DNA of 64,000 nt, from NCBI RefSeq assembly GCF_900115145.1, contig NZ_FOVL01000003.1, forward strand, positions 1 to 64,000, given 5' to 3'. The position numbers and the translations under genes are program-made. The notes beneath the pieces are model-generated. The model was not told the DNA's origin, did no database searches, and saw only the letters and a program-made list of their open reading frames with translations. Origin of the DNA: Salegentibacter flavus (GTDB lineage: Bacteria; Bacteroidota; Bacteroidia; Flavobacteriales; Flavobacteriaceae). Shown one piece after another: positions 25,782 through 35,098 of the stretch (its first letter is position 1; each line of letters begins with the position of its first letter).

Positions 25782-26948
25782 TTATTGTAGATTTTGTTCA
25801 TTATGTTTTATTACACCATCAATTATTTCATCTATGGCCTTTTTCATTTTTGGAGCTGTATCTTTTCCACTTTGGTTTGTGATCAGAAAAATTCCCAAAT
25901 CGTATTTCGGTAATATAAATAGAAAACATTGCGACCTGGGCACCCCGCCATGATGTGAATAATATTTACCCAAATCAACTTGTGAAGCATCCACCTCCCA
26001 GAAATAAGCTACTCCCACTTCATCGGTATAATCTACCAGGACTTTATGGGACTCCTCCACTACCTCATTATTTTCTAATTGGTGATGGATGAATTTAATC
26101 ATATCTGGAACAGTAGATTTAATACCTCCTCCTGCACCCCAGGGTAATTTACCCATTGGTAAGGTAATATCAGGATGATCTGCGTGATAACCCAAAGCCA
26201 GGTTTTTCTCATTATTCTGATCCAGGGCAATAAAAGTCTCCTCCATACCTACTTCATTGGAAAGAAACTCCGTGAGCAGTTTTTCGAATTCTGTTTCATA
26301 CACATTCTCTAAGATGTGGGCGGCAAGTTCTGTTCCTGCGGTTGAATAAGAATAATTTAAACCGGGAACGGTATCTATGCTGATTTTATGCAAATCCTTT
26401 AGAAATGACTGCTGACTATAATCCTTCAGGATGCTATCAATCTTTGAAGGTGTGTCCTGCTTTAGAAAGTCGGTTGTCATAAGAGAATTAAGCTTTAGGG
26501 GAAGAACATTAGGAAGGCCGCTGGAGTGTGTGAGCAGATGTTTAATTTTTACTGGCTGATTCTCATAGGCCAAATTAGGATAGTCTTTCTTCAAATATTT
26601 ACTGACCTTATCTTCAAGATTCAGTTTTTCCTCTAATACAGCATTAGCCATAAGGGTTCCCGTCAATACTTTACTCAAAGAACCTATTTCATAAACAGTA
26701 TTATTGGTAGGAGAATTGTTTTTACCTTTTTCCAATTCCCCGTAATGACCTATATATTCCTGTTTATTGTAAATTAAACCTATAGAAGTAGAATTAATTA
26801 ATGGTTCATTAATTAATCGATTTGCAGCACTATCAATGAGTTGTTGGATTTCTTTATTTTCTTCGTTTAGGACGCTTTCCCTATTGGGATTTTGATTACA
26901 GCTTATAAGTAAGGTGATAATTAATACAAAGTATATGTATTTGATCAT
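25782..26948 (-). CDS. Serine hydrolase, beta-lactamase/class C fold, lipoprotein
   Basis: 388 residues. The lipoprotein signal is YFVLIITLLISCNQNPN. The penicillin-binding fold motifs are the nucleophile tetrad SLSK in EIGSLSKVLTG (about residue 92), the YSY segment in PGLNYSYSTAGTE as the second motif, and HHGG near the C-terminus in place of KTG. This is the AmpC-like serine hydrolase family (PF00144), whose members are mostly D-aminopeptidases or esterases, so true beta-lactamase activity is not implied. It lies 19 bp upstream of the S41 peptidase start. Confidence 0.85.
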   Translation of the reverse strand: MIKYIYFVLIITLLISCNQNPNRESVLNEENKEIQQLIDSAANRLINEPLINSTSIGLIYNKQEYIGHYGELEKGKNNSPTNNTVYEIGSLSKVLTGTLMANAVLEEKLNLEDKVSKYLKKDYPNLAYENQPVKIKHLLTHSSGLPNVLPLKLNSLMTTDFLKQDTPSKIDSILKDYSQQSFLKDLHKISIDTVPGLNYSYSTAGTELAAHILENVYETEFEKLLTEFLSNEVGMEETFIALDQNNEKNLALGYHADHPDITLPMGKLPWGAGGGIKSTVPDMIKFIHHQLENNEVVEESHKVLVDYTDEVGVAYFWEVDASQVDLGKYYSHHGGVPRSQCFLFILPKYDLGIFLITNQSGKDTAPKMKKAIDEIIDGVIKHNEQNLQ

Positions 26949-27020
26949 GTTTCTAATTTCTAATTAAGTTTCACGTTTTAGTACAAACGTCTGTGTCGAC
27001 TTCTATGCATTTTTCTATTT

Positions 27021-27185
27021 TTATTGTTTATTTTCAGCCTTATAAAATAATTTCCCGCTTAAAAATAGAAGTATCAAAGGAAATAAGGAGATTGAACTAA
27101 ATTCTTCTTTGCCAAGATAACTTACAATTAAAAGAATTGCGGCAATTACTGCGATCATCAAATTCTCAAAAGTTTTTTTATTCAT
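27021..27185 (-). CDS. Small hydrophobic protein (54 aa)
   Basis: A short frame from the ATG complementary to 27183-27185: MNKKTFENLMIAVIAAILLI, then VSYLGKEEFSS and a second hydrophobic helix FPLILLFLSGKLFY before KAENKQ. Two membrane segments with a polar hairpin and a basic N-terminus make it a plausible small inner-membrane protein. It lies 72 bp upstream of the serine hydrolase gene and may be co-transcribed with it. No family recognised. Confidence 0.6.
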   Translation of the reverse strand: MNKKTFENLMIAVIAAILLIVSYLGKEEFSSISLFPLILLFLSGKLFYKAENKQ

Positions 27186-27290
27186 CCTTAATTAATTTCG
27201 CCTGTGTTTACTTCAAAATTTCTGCAAATAATGAAATGTCCCCCCGCTCTCCTTGTATGATAAATATTACGGTCTCGGTTATTTTGTCGT

Positions 27291-27434
27291 TTATTCGATT
27301 TTTACCATTTCATCAATCATGACATATTCAACTTCCTCCATTGTAGCTTTGAATTTCAGACCGTTTCCATTAGTTTCAAGAATACTATCATTTATTCCTG
27401 TGCCTTTGTTATCCCATAGTAGATGCTGTGTTTT
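27291..27434 (-). pseudogene. Possible gene remnant
   Basis: An open stretch without a good start reads LLWDNKGTGINDSILETNG and continues to MIDEMVKIE before its stop (complement of 27291-27293). It has protein-like composition but opens at an in-frame stop at 27435-27437 and lacks a plausible 5' end. It may be the C-terminal scrap of a secreted protein gene, between the small membrane protein and the PLD-like gene. Weak call. Confidence 0.3.
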
Positions 27435-27473
27435 TTATATATTTAAAATTACCTTGGATCATTTCATTCAATT

Positions 27474-28325
27474 TCATAGACATTTACCAACTTTCTCGAT
27501 AATCTCAAGATATTTAACCACTTTTCGTTTTTGCCCTTCCTTATTCACAAGAGCATCGAAATTCTTCTCGGGATAAATATTGATCACTTTGTGGTTCCAA
27601 TAACACCTTACATCTTTTAATCTATTTTCAATTTCATCCCGCTTATTTTCCTTGAGAGTATCGTAATAATTTCTATTATTAACTAAAAAGTCAATTCTTC
27701 CATTGACCACAAGATCAATCCCTTTACGAGGAAAATCATTGGCTCTAATTTGATTATGGGAAAAGTTTATTAGATGATTAGGGTATTTTACTTCTAAAGA
27801 AGATTTGAGGCTGGGTAAATGAAAGTTCCAGAGTTCATTATAATCTGGATGAAGTTGGAAGCTTTCTTCCGAATATTCTTGACTTTCCTTAAAACCTTTC
27901 TCCAGTACTGAGGAATTTTTTATGGATGCTATTTCTTTTAATGTATCATTAAAAATTTCGCTATCTCTATCTCTTTCTATCAATAGCCCCATCTCCCGGT
28001 TGTTTCTTTCTGAAAACTCATACAAATTCATTGATGTAATAATCATAGAACTTTCATTATGATAGCACTTTGCATGTAAATTCTGGCAGAAAAAAATCTC
28101 AATATTACTGAATGAAAAAAGGTTCTTTTTTTCCTTTTGTGCTAATTCATTCTTACCGTAAATTAAGGTAATGCGCACTCCATTTCTTTGAGCATCAGAA
28201 AGTCTTTCGATTAGATTTCTACTCAACTTTAGGTATGGAGTAACCAATGTTAATGATTTTACTGAGTTAATTATAATCTGCTCTATATAAAAGGAATTAC
28301 CAACAGTGGTTAGAAACTGGGCCAT
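27474..28325 (-). CDS. PLD-like nuclease-fold protein (last gene of the defence operon)
   Basis: 283 residues. The N-terminal 110 form one phospholipase D half-domain: LTLVTPYLKL, ITLIYGKNE and an HxK-type active site LHAKCYHNESSMIITSMNL (His84, Lys86, Glu91 in the usual Asp place, Asn100). A single HKD half implies dimerisation, as in the restriction enzyme BfiI and in Nuc. The C-terminal 170 residues are unlike known domains and contain NHKVINIYPEKNF near the end. It is a paralogue of the next gene (28418-29263) and lies 92 bp downstream of it. Confidence 0.75.
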   Translation of the reverse strand: MAQFLTTVGNSFYIEQIIINSVKSLTLVTPYLKLSRNLIERLSDAQRNGVRITLIYGKNELAQKEKKNLFSFSNIEIFFCQNLHAKCYHNESSMIITSMNLYEFSERNNREMGLLIERDRDSEIFNDTLKEIASIKNSSVLEKGFKESQEYSEESFQLHPDYNELWNFHLPSLKSSLEVKYPNHLINFSHNQIRANDFPRKGIDLVVNGRIDFLVNNRNYYDTLKENKRDEIENRLKDVRCYWNHKVINIYPEKNFDALVNKEGQKRKVVKYLEIIEKVGKCL

Positions 28326-28417
28326 TTAGTATTGCTGGATTTTATTGGTTAATAATTATTGTGATAAATTTGAAATTCTGTGGAACCTCAGAAGCTTGCA
28401 CATGTATTCTTGTTACG

Positions 28418-29263
28418 TTAATTCATAGCTTTTTTCCAGTTTTTCCTCAAAATCGGTTTAGCCACTGTAGTTTCACCCTTTGATGGTTCTCCGGAATAGT
28501 GGCAGTATTTTTCAGAATAATCGCGATCGCCATATTTATTCCACTGCTTAAAAGCTTTCTGAGTTAATGGTTTTTCTGGATTAAACGGAATTTTTTCACC
28601 AGTTCTAATGCAGTAACCAGTTATTTCTGTGCTAACTTTTTCTTCATTTTTTTCAATTTTTTTTACCACTTTTTTCTCGGGCTTTACAAGTCTATGCGAT
28701 AGATCATCGATCACTTCTTCTGAATGAGAATACTTCTTTCTGACCTTTTGAAGTAAATTGCCATCCAGATATATCGGCTTTTTATGAAATAATGTTTTAC
28801 TATGATTTATTACTTCCTGAAAGTATTTAAAGGCGTCAACATCAAGTGTGTTTCCAGTAATACTCCCTGTAATATTCCCCAAGAAAGTCGCTTCGGTATA
28901 GATTCCAAATTCAATGTTATTATTTTGAGAGTACTTGTATAAATTCATCGAACTTAGAATCGCAGACTTTTCATTTGCGTAATATTTAGCGTGTAGCCGT
29001 TTTTCATATTTGATTTCGATATTCGGGAACTGCTTTAAAAACTCAAATTCTTCATTGCTGAAGCTTTTATATATTTTTTCGTCGTTCTTACCAAATACAA
29101 TAGTAATCTTAAGCTTAGGATTTTCGATTTTCGTCCTAAGAGCGTCCCTATATCTTGAATGTAATTGAATGAAAGGAGATATAATTATAAGTTGCTCTTC
29201 ACATTCCCTAAAAATTCTACCAAGCTCCGCATTTAAATCGTCTCCGTGTAAAAATTCTGCCAT
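28418..29263 (-). CDS. PLD-like nuclease-fold protein with degenerate zinc-knuckle tail
   Basis: 281 residues. One PLD half-domain: LIIISPFIQL, ITIVFGKND and LHAKYYANEKSAILSSMNL (His91, Lys93, Glu98, Asn107). A Lys/Glu-rich linker (about 185-210) leads to a C-terminal module with CIRTGEKIPFNPEKPL and EKYCHYSGE, which looks like a zinc ribbon in which the second Cys of each knuckle is Thr or Ser. The same PLD plus tail architecture recurs in other bacteria as I recall. It lies 17 bp downstream of the DUF262 gene and would act on DNA in the cytoplasm. Confidence 0.75.
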   Translation of the reverse strand: MAEFLHGDDLNAELGRIFRECEEQLIIISPFIQLHSRYRDALRTKIENPKLKITIVFGKNDEKIYKSFSNEEFEFLKQFPNIEIKYEKRLHAKYYANEKSAILSSMNLYKYSQNNNIEFGIYTEATFLGNITGSITGNTLDVDAFKYFQEVINHSKTLFHKKPIYLDGNLLQKVRKKYSHSEEVIDDLSHRLVKPEKKVVKKIEKNEEKVSTEITGYCIRTGEKIPFNPEKPLTQKAFKQWNKYGDRDYSEKYCHYSGEPSKGETTVAKPILRKNWKKAMN

Positions 29264-29280
29264 ATTCTAAAACTATTTAA

Positions 29281-31077
29281 TTAAAGTGATTTATAATATT
29301 CCTTGATTTTTTGTGTCATAAGATGTCTTCTTTCTTTCAGAAAAAGATCATACTCTTCTATTCCAGCCTCCATAACTAATTCTGGAATACCATTAGCTCT
29401 AAGGTTTTCAATAAGCTCCTCTTTTGTACTAATGCCACCGTACTTCATTTCACGATCCTCTATTTGCTGTAAAACCGCGTTAAAATATTGTCCTGGCTCT
29501 TTATTACCTACCTTAATATTGATCTCAGATTGCATATAAGTATAATTCGCCACTTGATTATATTTCCCTCTTGTTAAACCATTTCTTCGAAGAAAATCTT
29601 TTGGAAATATATGATGTATATCTCCTCTATGGTCTATCATGTTTTCAACTCGAATATCTTTAGATAAAAAACCTTTGTCTCCAAGGTAAATCTGCGCTGC
29701 TATGAATACACACCAGTATGGACTGCTGGCTACAGAAGTATCTAAATTTTGGGGTAAAGCAACATCCCAAAATCCTTCACTTAATTCTGCCCCTTCAATA
29801 TCTTCTAGATATTCTTTAAAGTTTCTACTAGCTATCTGTTTTATATCATAATCGAACTGAGATTCAAACGAACCGGAAGATCTACCAGTAAGTAAACTCA
29901 TCACGAACCATCGCTTAACAAACGATTCGATTTCTGCAGGAGGATAATTTTGGTTCTTAAGAGATAAATACAGAATGTAGGCGAAATTGATTGCGTTTTG
30001 CGATCTTATCATCCACGGTTTCTTAAAACCTGCAGATTTTATAATCATAACGAACCTTTTAAAATTGGTTTCGTTCATGAAATTCATAACCCCTTTACGA
30101 AGTTTTTCAAAAGATGCTTCAGCTATTTCCTGTTCGTATGTTCGTGTTTCAAAATTTCTTCCTGAAAGCAAACTAACAAGATCTTCTAATTTTGCTCTCT
30201 TGAATTCTGTTCCAAAAGACACCCTCAGCATATCTGTATATGAAGGATCATAAAGATCATCATTTTCATTTTTGAGCCAGGTCATCGATTTGAAATATTC
30301 TGTATTTCTATATGCAGTATCGTTTTCGTATATAGTTGGAAAATACTCCGGAGCTACGGCCAGGTGACAAAAATAATCGATTGCCTTTCTCAGGTTCTGA
30401 CCATCATAGGTTTCATTTGCTGCAATTTTTGACATTGCAAAATCTGCTTGACTAAGAACGACACCTTTAGAATTAATACGAATAAATATTTCAGTTACTA
30501 CTTCAATATCAAGATCTCCGGCTAATTCAATTATTCCTATTTGGCGCAAGGGCATTTTAATAAGATTTGTAATACCTCTTTTCACCTTTTCCTTATCTGC
30601 ATCAAGATTTTTCTCAAGATAGGTTTGAACAAGATCAAATTGATCTACGGAGCCATCAAAGACTCTACTAATAGAAGGAATCCATTCCCTATCTTTAGCC
30701 ATAGTAGCACTCTGTACTTCAAACCTTTCTTCAAGCGGATTAAAAGCAATCTTTATCTTTTGCCGTTTGTAGTTCTTATCAATAATATATTGATCCAATA
30801 CGGCAGCTCTTAGTGCTGTAATCCTCTGCTGGCCGTCAATGAGTATTTTTTTTCCGTCAGACATTGAACCATCTTTTAGGCGAACATCTGGATTTCTCCA
30901 GGATATTATATAACCAATTGGATAACCTTTATAAAGTGAATCCATAAGATCCCTTACTTTACTTTTTTTCCAAACAAATGGTCTCTGAATCTCAGGAATT
31001 GCAATCTCACCAGACTTCACCCAGGAGAGCAAAGTTTCGATTGGATGTTGATTAACACTATATTTCTGCGTTTGCAT
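29281..31077 (-). CDS. DUF262/HNH (GmrSD-like) protein
   Basis: 598 residues. The N-terminal DUF262 domain has IPEIQRPFVWKKSKVRDL (about 27-44) and the DGQQRITALR motif (81-90), which in GmrS-type and related enzymes belongs to a ParB-like nucleotide-hydrolysing fold. The C-terminus carries an HNH-type motif GDIHHIFPKDFLRRNG and the following NYTYM segment, as in DUF1524/GmrD. GmrSD enzymes are type IV restriction enzymes that cleave modified (glucosylated) phage DNA, and related proteins occur in many defence systems. It starts 3 bp after the GIY-YIG-like gene. Confidence 0.85.
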   Translation of the reverse strand: MQTQKYSVNQHPIETLLSWVKSGEIAIPEIQRPFVWKKSKVRDLMDSLYKGYPIGYIISWRNPDVRLKDGSMSDGKKILIDGQQRITALRAAVLDQYIIDKNYKRQKIKIAFNPLEERFEVQSATMAKDREWIPSISRVFDGSVDQFDLVQTYLEKNLDADKEKVKRGITNLIKMPLRQIGIIELAGDLDIEVVTEIFIRINSKGVVLSQADFAMSKIAANETYDGQNLRKAIDYFCHLAVAPEYFPTIYENDTAYRNTEYFKSMTWLKNENDDLYDPSYTDMLRVSFGTEFKRAKLEDLVSLLSGRNFETRTYEQEIAEASFEKLRKGVMNFMNETNFKRFVMIIKSAGFKKPWMIRSQNAINFAYILYLSLKNQNYPPAEIESFVKRWFVMSLLTGRSSGSFESQFDYDIKQIASRNFKEYLEDIEGAELSEGFWDVALPQNLDTSVASSPYWCVFIAAQIYLGDKGFLSKDIRVENMIDHRGDIHHIFPKDFLRRNGLTRGKYNQVANYTYMQSEINIKVGNKEPGQYFNAVLQQIEDREMKYGGISTKEELIENLRANGIPELVMEAGIEEYDLFLKERRHLMTQKIKEYYKSL

Positions 31078-31080
31078 AGC

Positions 31081-31566
31081 CTATGTATTTTTCATCTTTC
31101 TTCTTCCTGAAATATTCCAATCTAAATTCTTGGAGTTATTGTCGATTAGCCAATCCTCGAGTGCTTTCCTCATGTAATGTGGTTCCGTTCTAATGAAGGA
31201 AATACCCACTACATATTTTTCAGATAAAGCTTTAATTGTATTCTTCAATTGTGCACCTGTTCTCTCGTGCTTTTTGGTTAAATGATTACGTAATCTTTGG
31301 CGCGAATACTTCTTACCGACATGGCCTATATATTTGTATTGTAACTCCTTTTGCGAAGGTCCCGTCCAAATGCAATAAACTATAGGTTTTTGCGAAATCA
31401 TTTTTAATAATTCTTGATTGTATTTATCAAAACTTTCATAATTAAAATCCTCGTACTCTACCAGGGTAATATTCTCTGAATTGAGTAAAATATTTTCTGC
31501 TTCCTTGAATTTTTGTTCCAGGCTTGTTTCGTCAAACTGAACCTCCATAATTTTAACTGTTTTCAA
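31081..31566 (-). CDS. GIY-YIG-like nuclease-fold protein
   Basis: 161 residues. The pattern fits a diverged GIY-YIG endonuclease: IVYCIWTG (62-69) in the GIY place, YKYIGHVG (77-84) as YIG, conserved Arg91 in SRQRLRNHL, and the metal-binding Glu137 in MRKALEDWLI. The first 55 residues form an acidic helical extension. The frame from 31566 overlaps the type IIG stop by 14 bp; an ATG at 31548, 5 bp after that stop, is an equally good start. It is probably a DNA nuclease or DNA-binding subunit of the operon. The family call is by eye. Confidence 0.65.
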   Translation of the reverse strand: MKTVKIMEVQFDETSLEQKFKEAENILLNSENITLVEYEDFNYESFDKYNQELLKMISQKPIVYCIWTGPSQKELQYKYIGHVGKKYSRQRLRNHLTKKHERTGAQLKNTIKALSEKYVVGISFIRTEPHYMRKALEDWLIDNNSKNLDWNISGRRKMKNT

Positions 31567-34500
31567 CTATTTGTATCTCCTCTTCTGTCAACCCATAAAG
31601 TTCATAAACCATCTGATTTATTTCGCTGTCGGTTTTATCTATCTGTTGTTTAAGTCTCTGGGCTTTTTTCTTTTTATCTTCAAAAAGTTCCATCCATTCA
31701 AACTCATCTTTTTTATTTAGTTGGGGAATTGAGGGCAGGTCTTCTTTATCACGGGTCTTATTGGTTGTCTTAATAGCTTTATTAATTTCCCTAATAAAAT
31801 GATTAAAATCCAACTCATGCCATTTCTGGAGTTTTGTACTTAATTTTTCTAATAGATATTCACCGGATAAAAACTTTTGAAAAGAATGAGTTAAGTGATT
31901 AAATTCAGATTTTAAAGAAATAATTATTTGAACTAAAGCTTCAATTTTGCTTTTTTGGCTAGATAACACATTAGGTACTGGCAAATTCTTTACATAAACT
32001 GTTTTTAATCTTAATCTTCCTCTTTTTGATTTATCTCCAATTACAGGACAGTGATTCTTGAAATAAAACCATCCAATTTTGCTATTCAATACTGCGAGAA
32101 GAAAATTGTCTTCGGTAGGGATTATAAATAAAGTGGCATTGGGAATTCGGCCGTTATAATCTATTGAAAACCTCGATTCCAGTGCAATGTCAGGGTAGAT
32201 TATTTTCGGTTCTTCAAAATATTGGTAATATGAACAAGTTCTAAATTCATACCATGAATTACCTTTGTCCGATCGACTTTCTAATCTTTCTTTGAATTGA
32301 ATAAGATGATTATGAATAATAGGATACCGCGTTAAATCTTCTCCGATTTTGGCCATAATAATATATTCATGCGAATCTTCTATAGCATATTTCCTGGAAT
32401 CTGTTCCATTCATAAATGGTTTAACTACATCACTAATACCCGGTTCAACTTTGATCCAAGATTCATATTTCTCGGAGCTAATAACATAAGCTTCATTAAA
32501 TCCTGTTTTTAATCCAAACTTAATTTCACCACCAACATACTCATTGAGGGTCATTTGATTTTCCGAAATTTTCTTTAATAATTCAAGTACTTCATAAGAA
32601 TTTAGTTGCCAGTTGCCTTTTTCAATAGCTACGCTTTTTTCATTTATATAGGTAGATAAATCCCCAAATTTGAGACTTTCAATTTTAGTGAATTTAACTT
32701 CTTCTTTTTTTACTCCTTTATTAATGATTAAAATACAAGGAAAGGTTGCTGCATCACTAAAAACCGGTAACTCTCCGAAATCTATTATTTTTATAATATT
32801 GTAGTCATCTAAAAATTTCCTCAAGCTTGACCCGTAATTGGATTCTATAAATTTGTTTGGAGTAATGAAGCCGAATTTCCCTTGAGAGTTTAAAATTTTC
32901 AACCCCTTCTCATAAAAGTAGGTGTATAAATCTGCTGTACCATTAAAGCAATTAAACACTTTTTTCAAGTAAGGCTTTATTTCTTTAATTAATTCATGTC
33001 TTACATATGGTGGATTTCCGATTACCACATCAAAACCTCCGTTTTCAAATACATCCTTAAATTCCTCTTCCCATTTAAATGCTTTCTTTCCGGCTACTTT
33101 GGGATCATCTATTAATGAATTTCCGCATTTAATGTTACTGCTAAGGTCATTGAGTTTCCTGCGGGGTTGTGCTGTTCTTAACCAAAGACTAAGTTTAGCA
33201 ATCTCAACGCTTTCTTCATTGATATCTACTCCATAAATATTGTTTTCAAGAATAGTGTTTTCAATATCACTAAAGACTAAGGCCCCACCCAAAACTTTGG
33301 CTTTAAGCTCGTCGATATATCGATGTTCCTTAATCAGAAAATCAAGAGCCTGATTTAAAAAGGCGCCGCTTCCACAAGCGGGATCACAAATGGTAAGTTG
33401 TAATAACCAGTAGCGATAATCATCTAAAGTTTGTAAAAGCTTCTTCTTAGTATTCTTATGAGTACCCTTTTTTACTTCAAAATATTCCTCTTCATGAAAG
33501 TTAAGTTCGTTCTTCTTATCATCACACAGTTTGCCCACAGTATTCTCAACAATGTATTTTGTAATGTATTTTGGAGTGTAAAAAACACCGTCTTTTTTAC
33601 GTTTACTTGTTTGTTTATCAAATTCGCCACCTTCAATTTCAGCATTAATACTTTCAATTTCATTGAGTGAATTTTCAAATATATGCCCAAGGATATTTAC
33701 ATCAACTTGGCTTTCAAAATCATAAGTAGCAAGTTTTGCCGTGTGTTTGTAAAGAAGTTTATCATCTACCTCTAAAAGATCTAGAATAGTATCAGGTTTA
33801 AAGAGTCCACCATTGTAGGCAAAAATCTCTGCACGACTATCAGTGCCTTTTCTGCCGGTATCTAAATAACCAAAATAGAGCTTGAATCTTTCGTATAGAG
33901 GCATTTCTGCATCAAGATCCTTTAATTTATTCCAGTCAGCTATAATTTTATGAATAGAATTTGGCGGTAAAAGCCCACGGTCTTCAGCGAAGAAAATAAA
34001 GAGAAAACGGTCTATTAATTTTTGTGATTTTTTAAATAGGCTCTTCTTTACATTCTTCTCCAGGCCTGAAATTTCCGACTCGAATTTCTCACTATCCTGG
34101 TACTCTTGCGATAAAAGTTCAGACTCTCTAATAGATTTAAGTCGCTTGGCATTACGCCGCACCAAATCGCGGTAGAGTTCTCGTTTAAAAAGTGAATAAT
34201 CTTTGTAAAAATCTTTTGTAATGGCTTCCTCTTTAACCAAAGAGGCCTCTTTGATTTTTAGCGGGATTCCTGTACTTATATTTTCGTAATTCAAACACAA
34301 CCTAAGGAGAGAAAAATCGTTACGAGTTAAACCAAAGAGATCAAATTCTATAAACTCGGTAGCATCATTTATATAGAACCTTAGTTTCTCAAAGTTAGAG
34401 GTAATAACATATATACAGTCTTTTTGGTTAGCTTTATAATCAAAAGCTTGTTGGCGAATTCCTTCCAGGTGTTTGGTGTTAGTTCCTTTAAGTTCTATAA

Positions 34501-34798
34501 CTCCTATAGCCTGATTATCCTTAAGTATAGCTCCATCGGCCTTACGAGCGTTCTGCTGATTCTTAAATTCGGTAGTAAGATTGTAATTAGGTTGAGGGTT
34601 CAGGGTATAACCTAAAATATTCACAAACAATTCATTTAGAAAAGTTGCTTGAAACTGCTCCTCCTTAGAGCTCTTTATATTTTCTTGAATAGTTTGATTA
34701 TGAAAATATTTGGTGAATTTCTTATATGCCTTTTCAACTATTTGTTCATCCTGTAAACGCAAATAGTTTTTAAGTACAGAAACCTGAAATAATGCCAT
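31553..34798 (-). CDS. Type IIG restriction-modification enzyme (nuclease-methylase fusion)
   Basis: 1081 residues. The N-terminus carries a PD-(D/E)xK nuclease (KADGAIL, Asp88; VIELKG, Glu102 and Lys104). A helical connector follows, then the adenine methyltransferase with KDGVFYTPKYI (403-413), motif I DPACGSGAF (472-480), GVDINEESV (523-531) and motif IV NPPYV (595-599). The C-terminal 400 residues look like a TaqI-type target recognition region plus a coiled coil. One chain could thus cut and methylate DNA in the manner of Eco57I-like or DISARM/BREX-associated methylases; the intact nuclease motif favours type IIG. It is the first gene of a five-gene operon. Confidence 0.88.
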   Translation of the reverse strand: MALFQVSVLKNYLRLQDEQIVEKAYKKFTKYFHNQTIQENIKSSKEEQFQATFLNELFVNILGYTLNPQPNYNLTTEFKNQQNARKADGAILKDNQAIGVIELKGTNTKHLEGIRQQAFDYKANQKDCIYVITSNFEKLRFYINDATEFIEFDLFGLTRNDFSLLRLCLNYENISTGIPLKIKEASLVKEEAITKDFYKDYSLFKRELYRDLVRRNAKRLKSIRESELLSQEYQDSEKFESEISGLEKNVKKSLFKKSQKLIDRFLFIFFAEDRGLLPPNSIHKIIADWNKLKDLDAEMPLYERFKLYFGYLDTGRKGTDSRAEIFAYNGGLFKPDTILDLLEVDDKLLYKHTAKLATYDFESQVDVNILGHIFENSLNEIESINAEIEGGEFDKQTSKRKKDGVFYTPKYITKYIVENTVGKLCDDKKNELNFHEEEYFEVKKGTHKNTKKKLLQTLDDYRYWLLQLTICDPACGSGAFLNQALDFLIKEHRYIDELKAKVLGGALVFSDIENTILENNIYGVDINEESVEIAKLSLWLRTAQPRRKLNDLSSNIKCGNSLIDDPKVAGKKAFKWEEEFKDVFENGGFDVVIGNPPYVRHELIKEIKPYLKKVFNCFNGTADLYTYFYEKGLKILNSQGKFGFITPNKFIESNYGSSLRKFLDDYNIIKIIDFGELPVFSDAATFPCILIINKGVKKEEVKFTKIESLKFGDLSTYINEKSVAIEKGNWQLNSYEVLELLKKISENQMTLNEYVGGEIKFGLKTGFNEAYVISSEKYESWIKVEPGISDVVKPFMNGTDSRKYAIEDSHEYIIMAKIGEDLTRYPIIHNHLIQFKERLESRSDKGNSWYEFRTCSYYQYFEEPKIIYPDIALESRFSIDYNGRIPNATLFIIPTEDNFLLAVLNSKIGWFYFKNHCPVIGDKSKRGRLRLKTVYVKNLPVPNVLSSQKSKIEALVQIIISLKSEFNHLTHSFQKFLSGEYLLEKLSTKLQKWHELDFNHFIREINKAIKTTNKTRDKEDLPSIPQLNKKDEFEWMELFEDKKKKAQRLKQQIDKTDSEINQMVYELYGLTEEEIQIVENS

Positions 34799-35098
34799 GT
34801 AAATTGTAGGTTAGTTGGTAGCCCGAAAAGAAAATAACAGAAGTAGGGTAACGTAATTTTCAATCCAGGCATAAAACTATAAAATTATCTTAAAATAAGC
34901 TAAGCTCGATGTATAAATAAAATCAAAACATCGGTCGCTACGGGAAAAAGTTTCGGGCAGGGTTAAAGCAGTAGTTATGTGTTTCTTGAACGTTTTGTTT
35001 TTAAGTCCATTGGATCAAGTGTAGTATTGTAGTAGTGAATTGATCCGATCGTTTGTTTTTTAAAACGCAAAGGTATAAGTTATTTGATCTTTCAAAAT
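34799..35098. other. Non-coding upstream region of the type IIG operon
   Basis: No coding frame. Contains TAAAATTATCTTAAAATAAGC (34880-34900, given here as its positions and matched 19 of 21 bases at 41342-41362) and an inverted repeat GGATCAA (35012-35018) / TTGATCC (35040-35046) with a 21-bp spacer. It should hold the minus-strand promoter of the operon, but I see no clear -33/-7 pair. Confidence 0.4.

Noticed and set aside
25782-26948. Antibiotic-resistance beta-lactamase
   Set aside because: The fold motifs fit, but lipoprotein S12-type hydrolases are common in Bacteroidota and mostly not beta-lactamases; HHGG replaces KTG.
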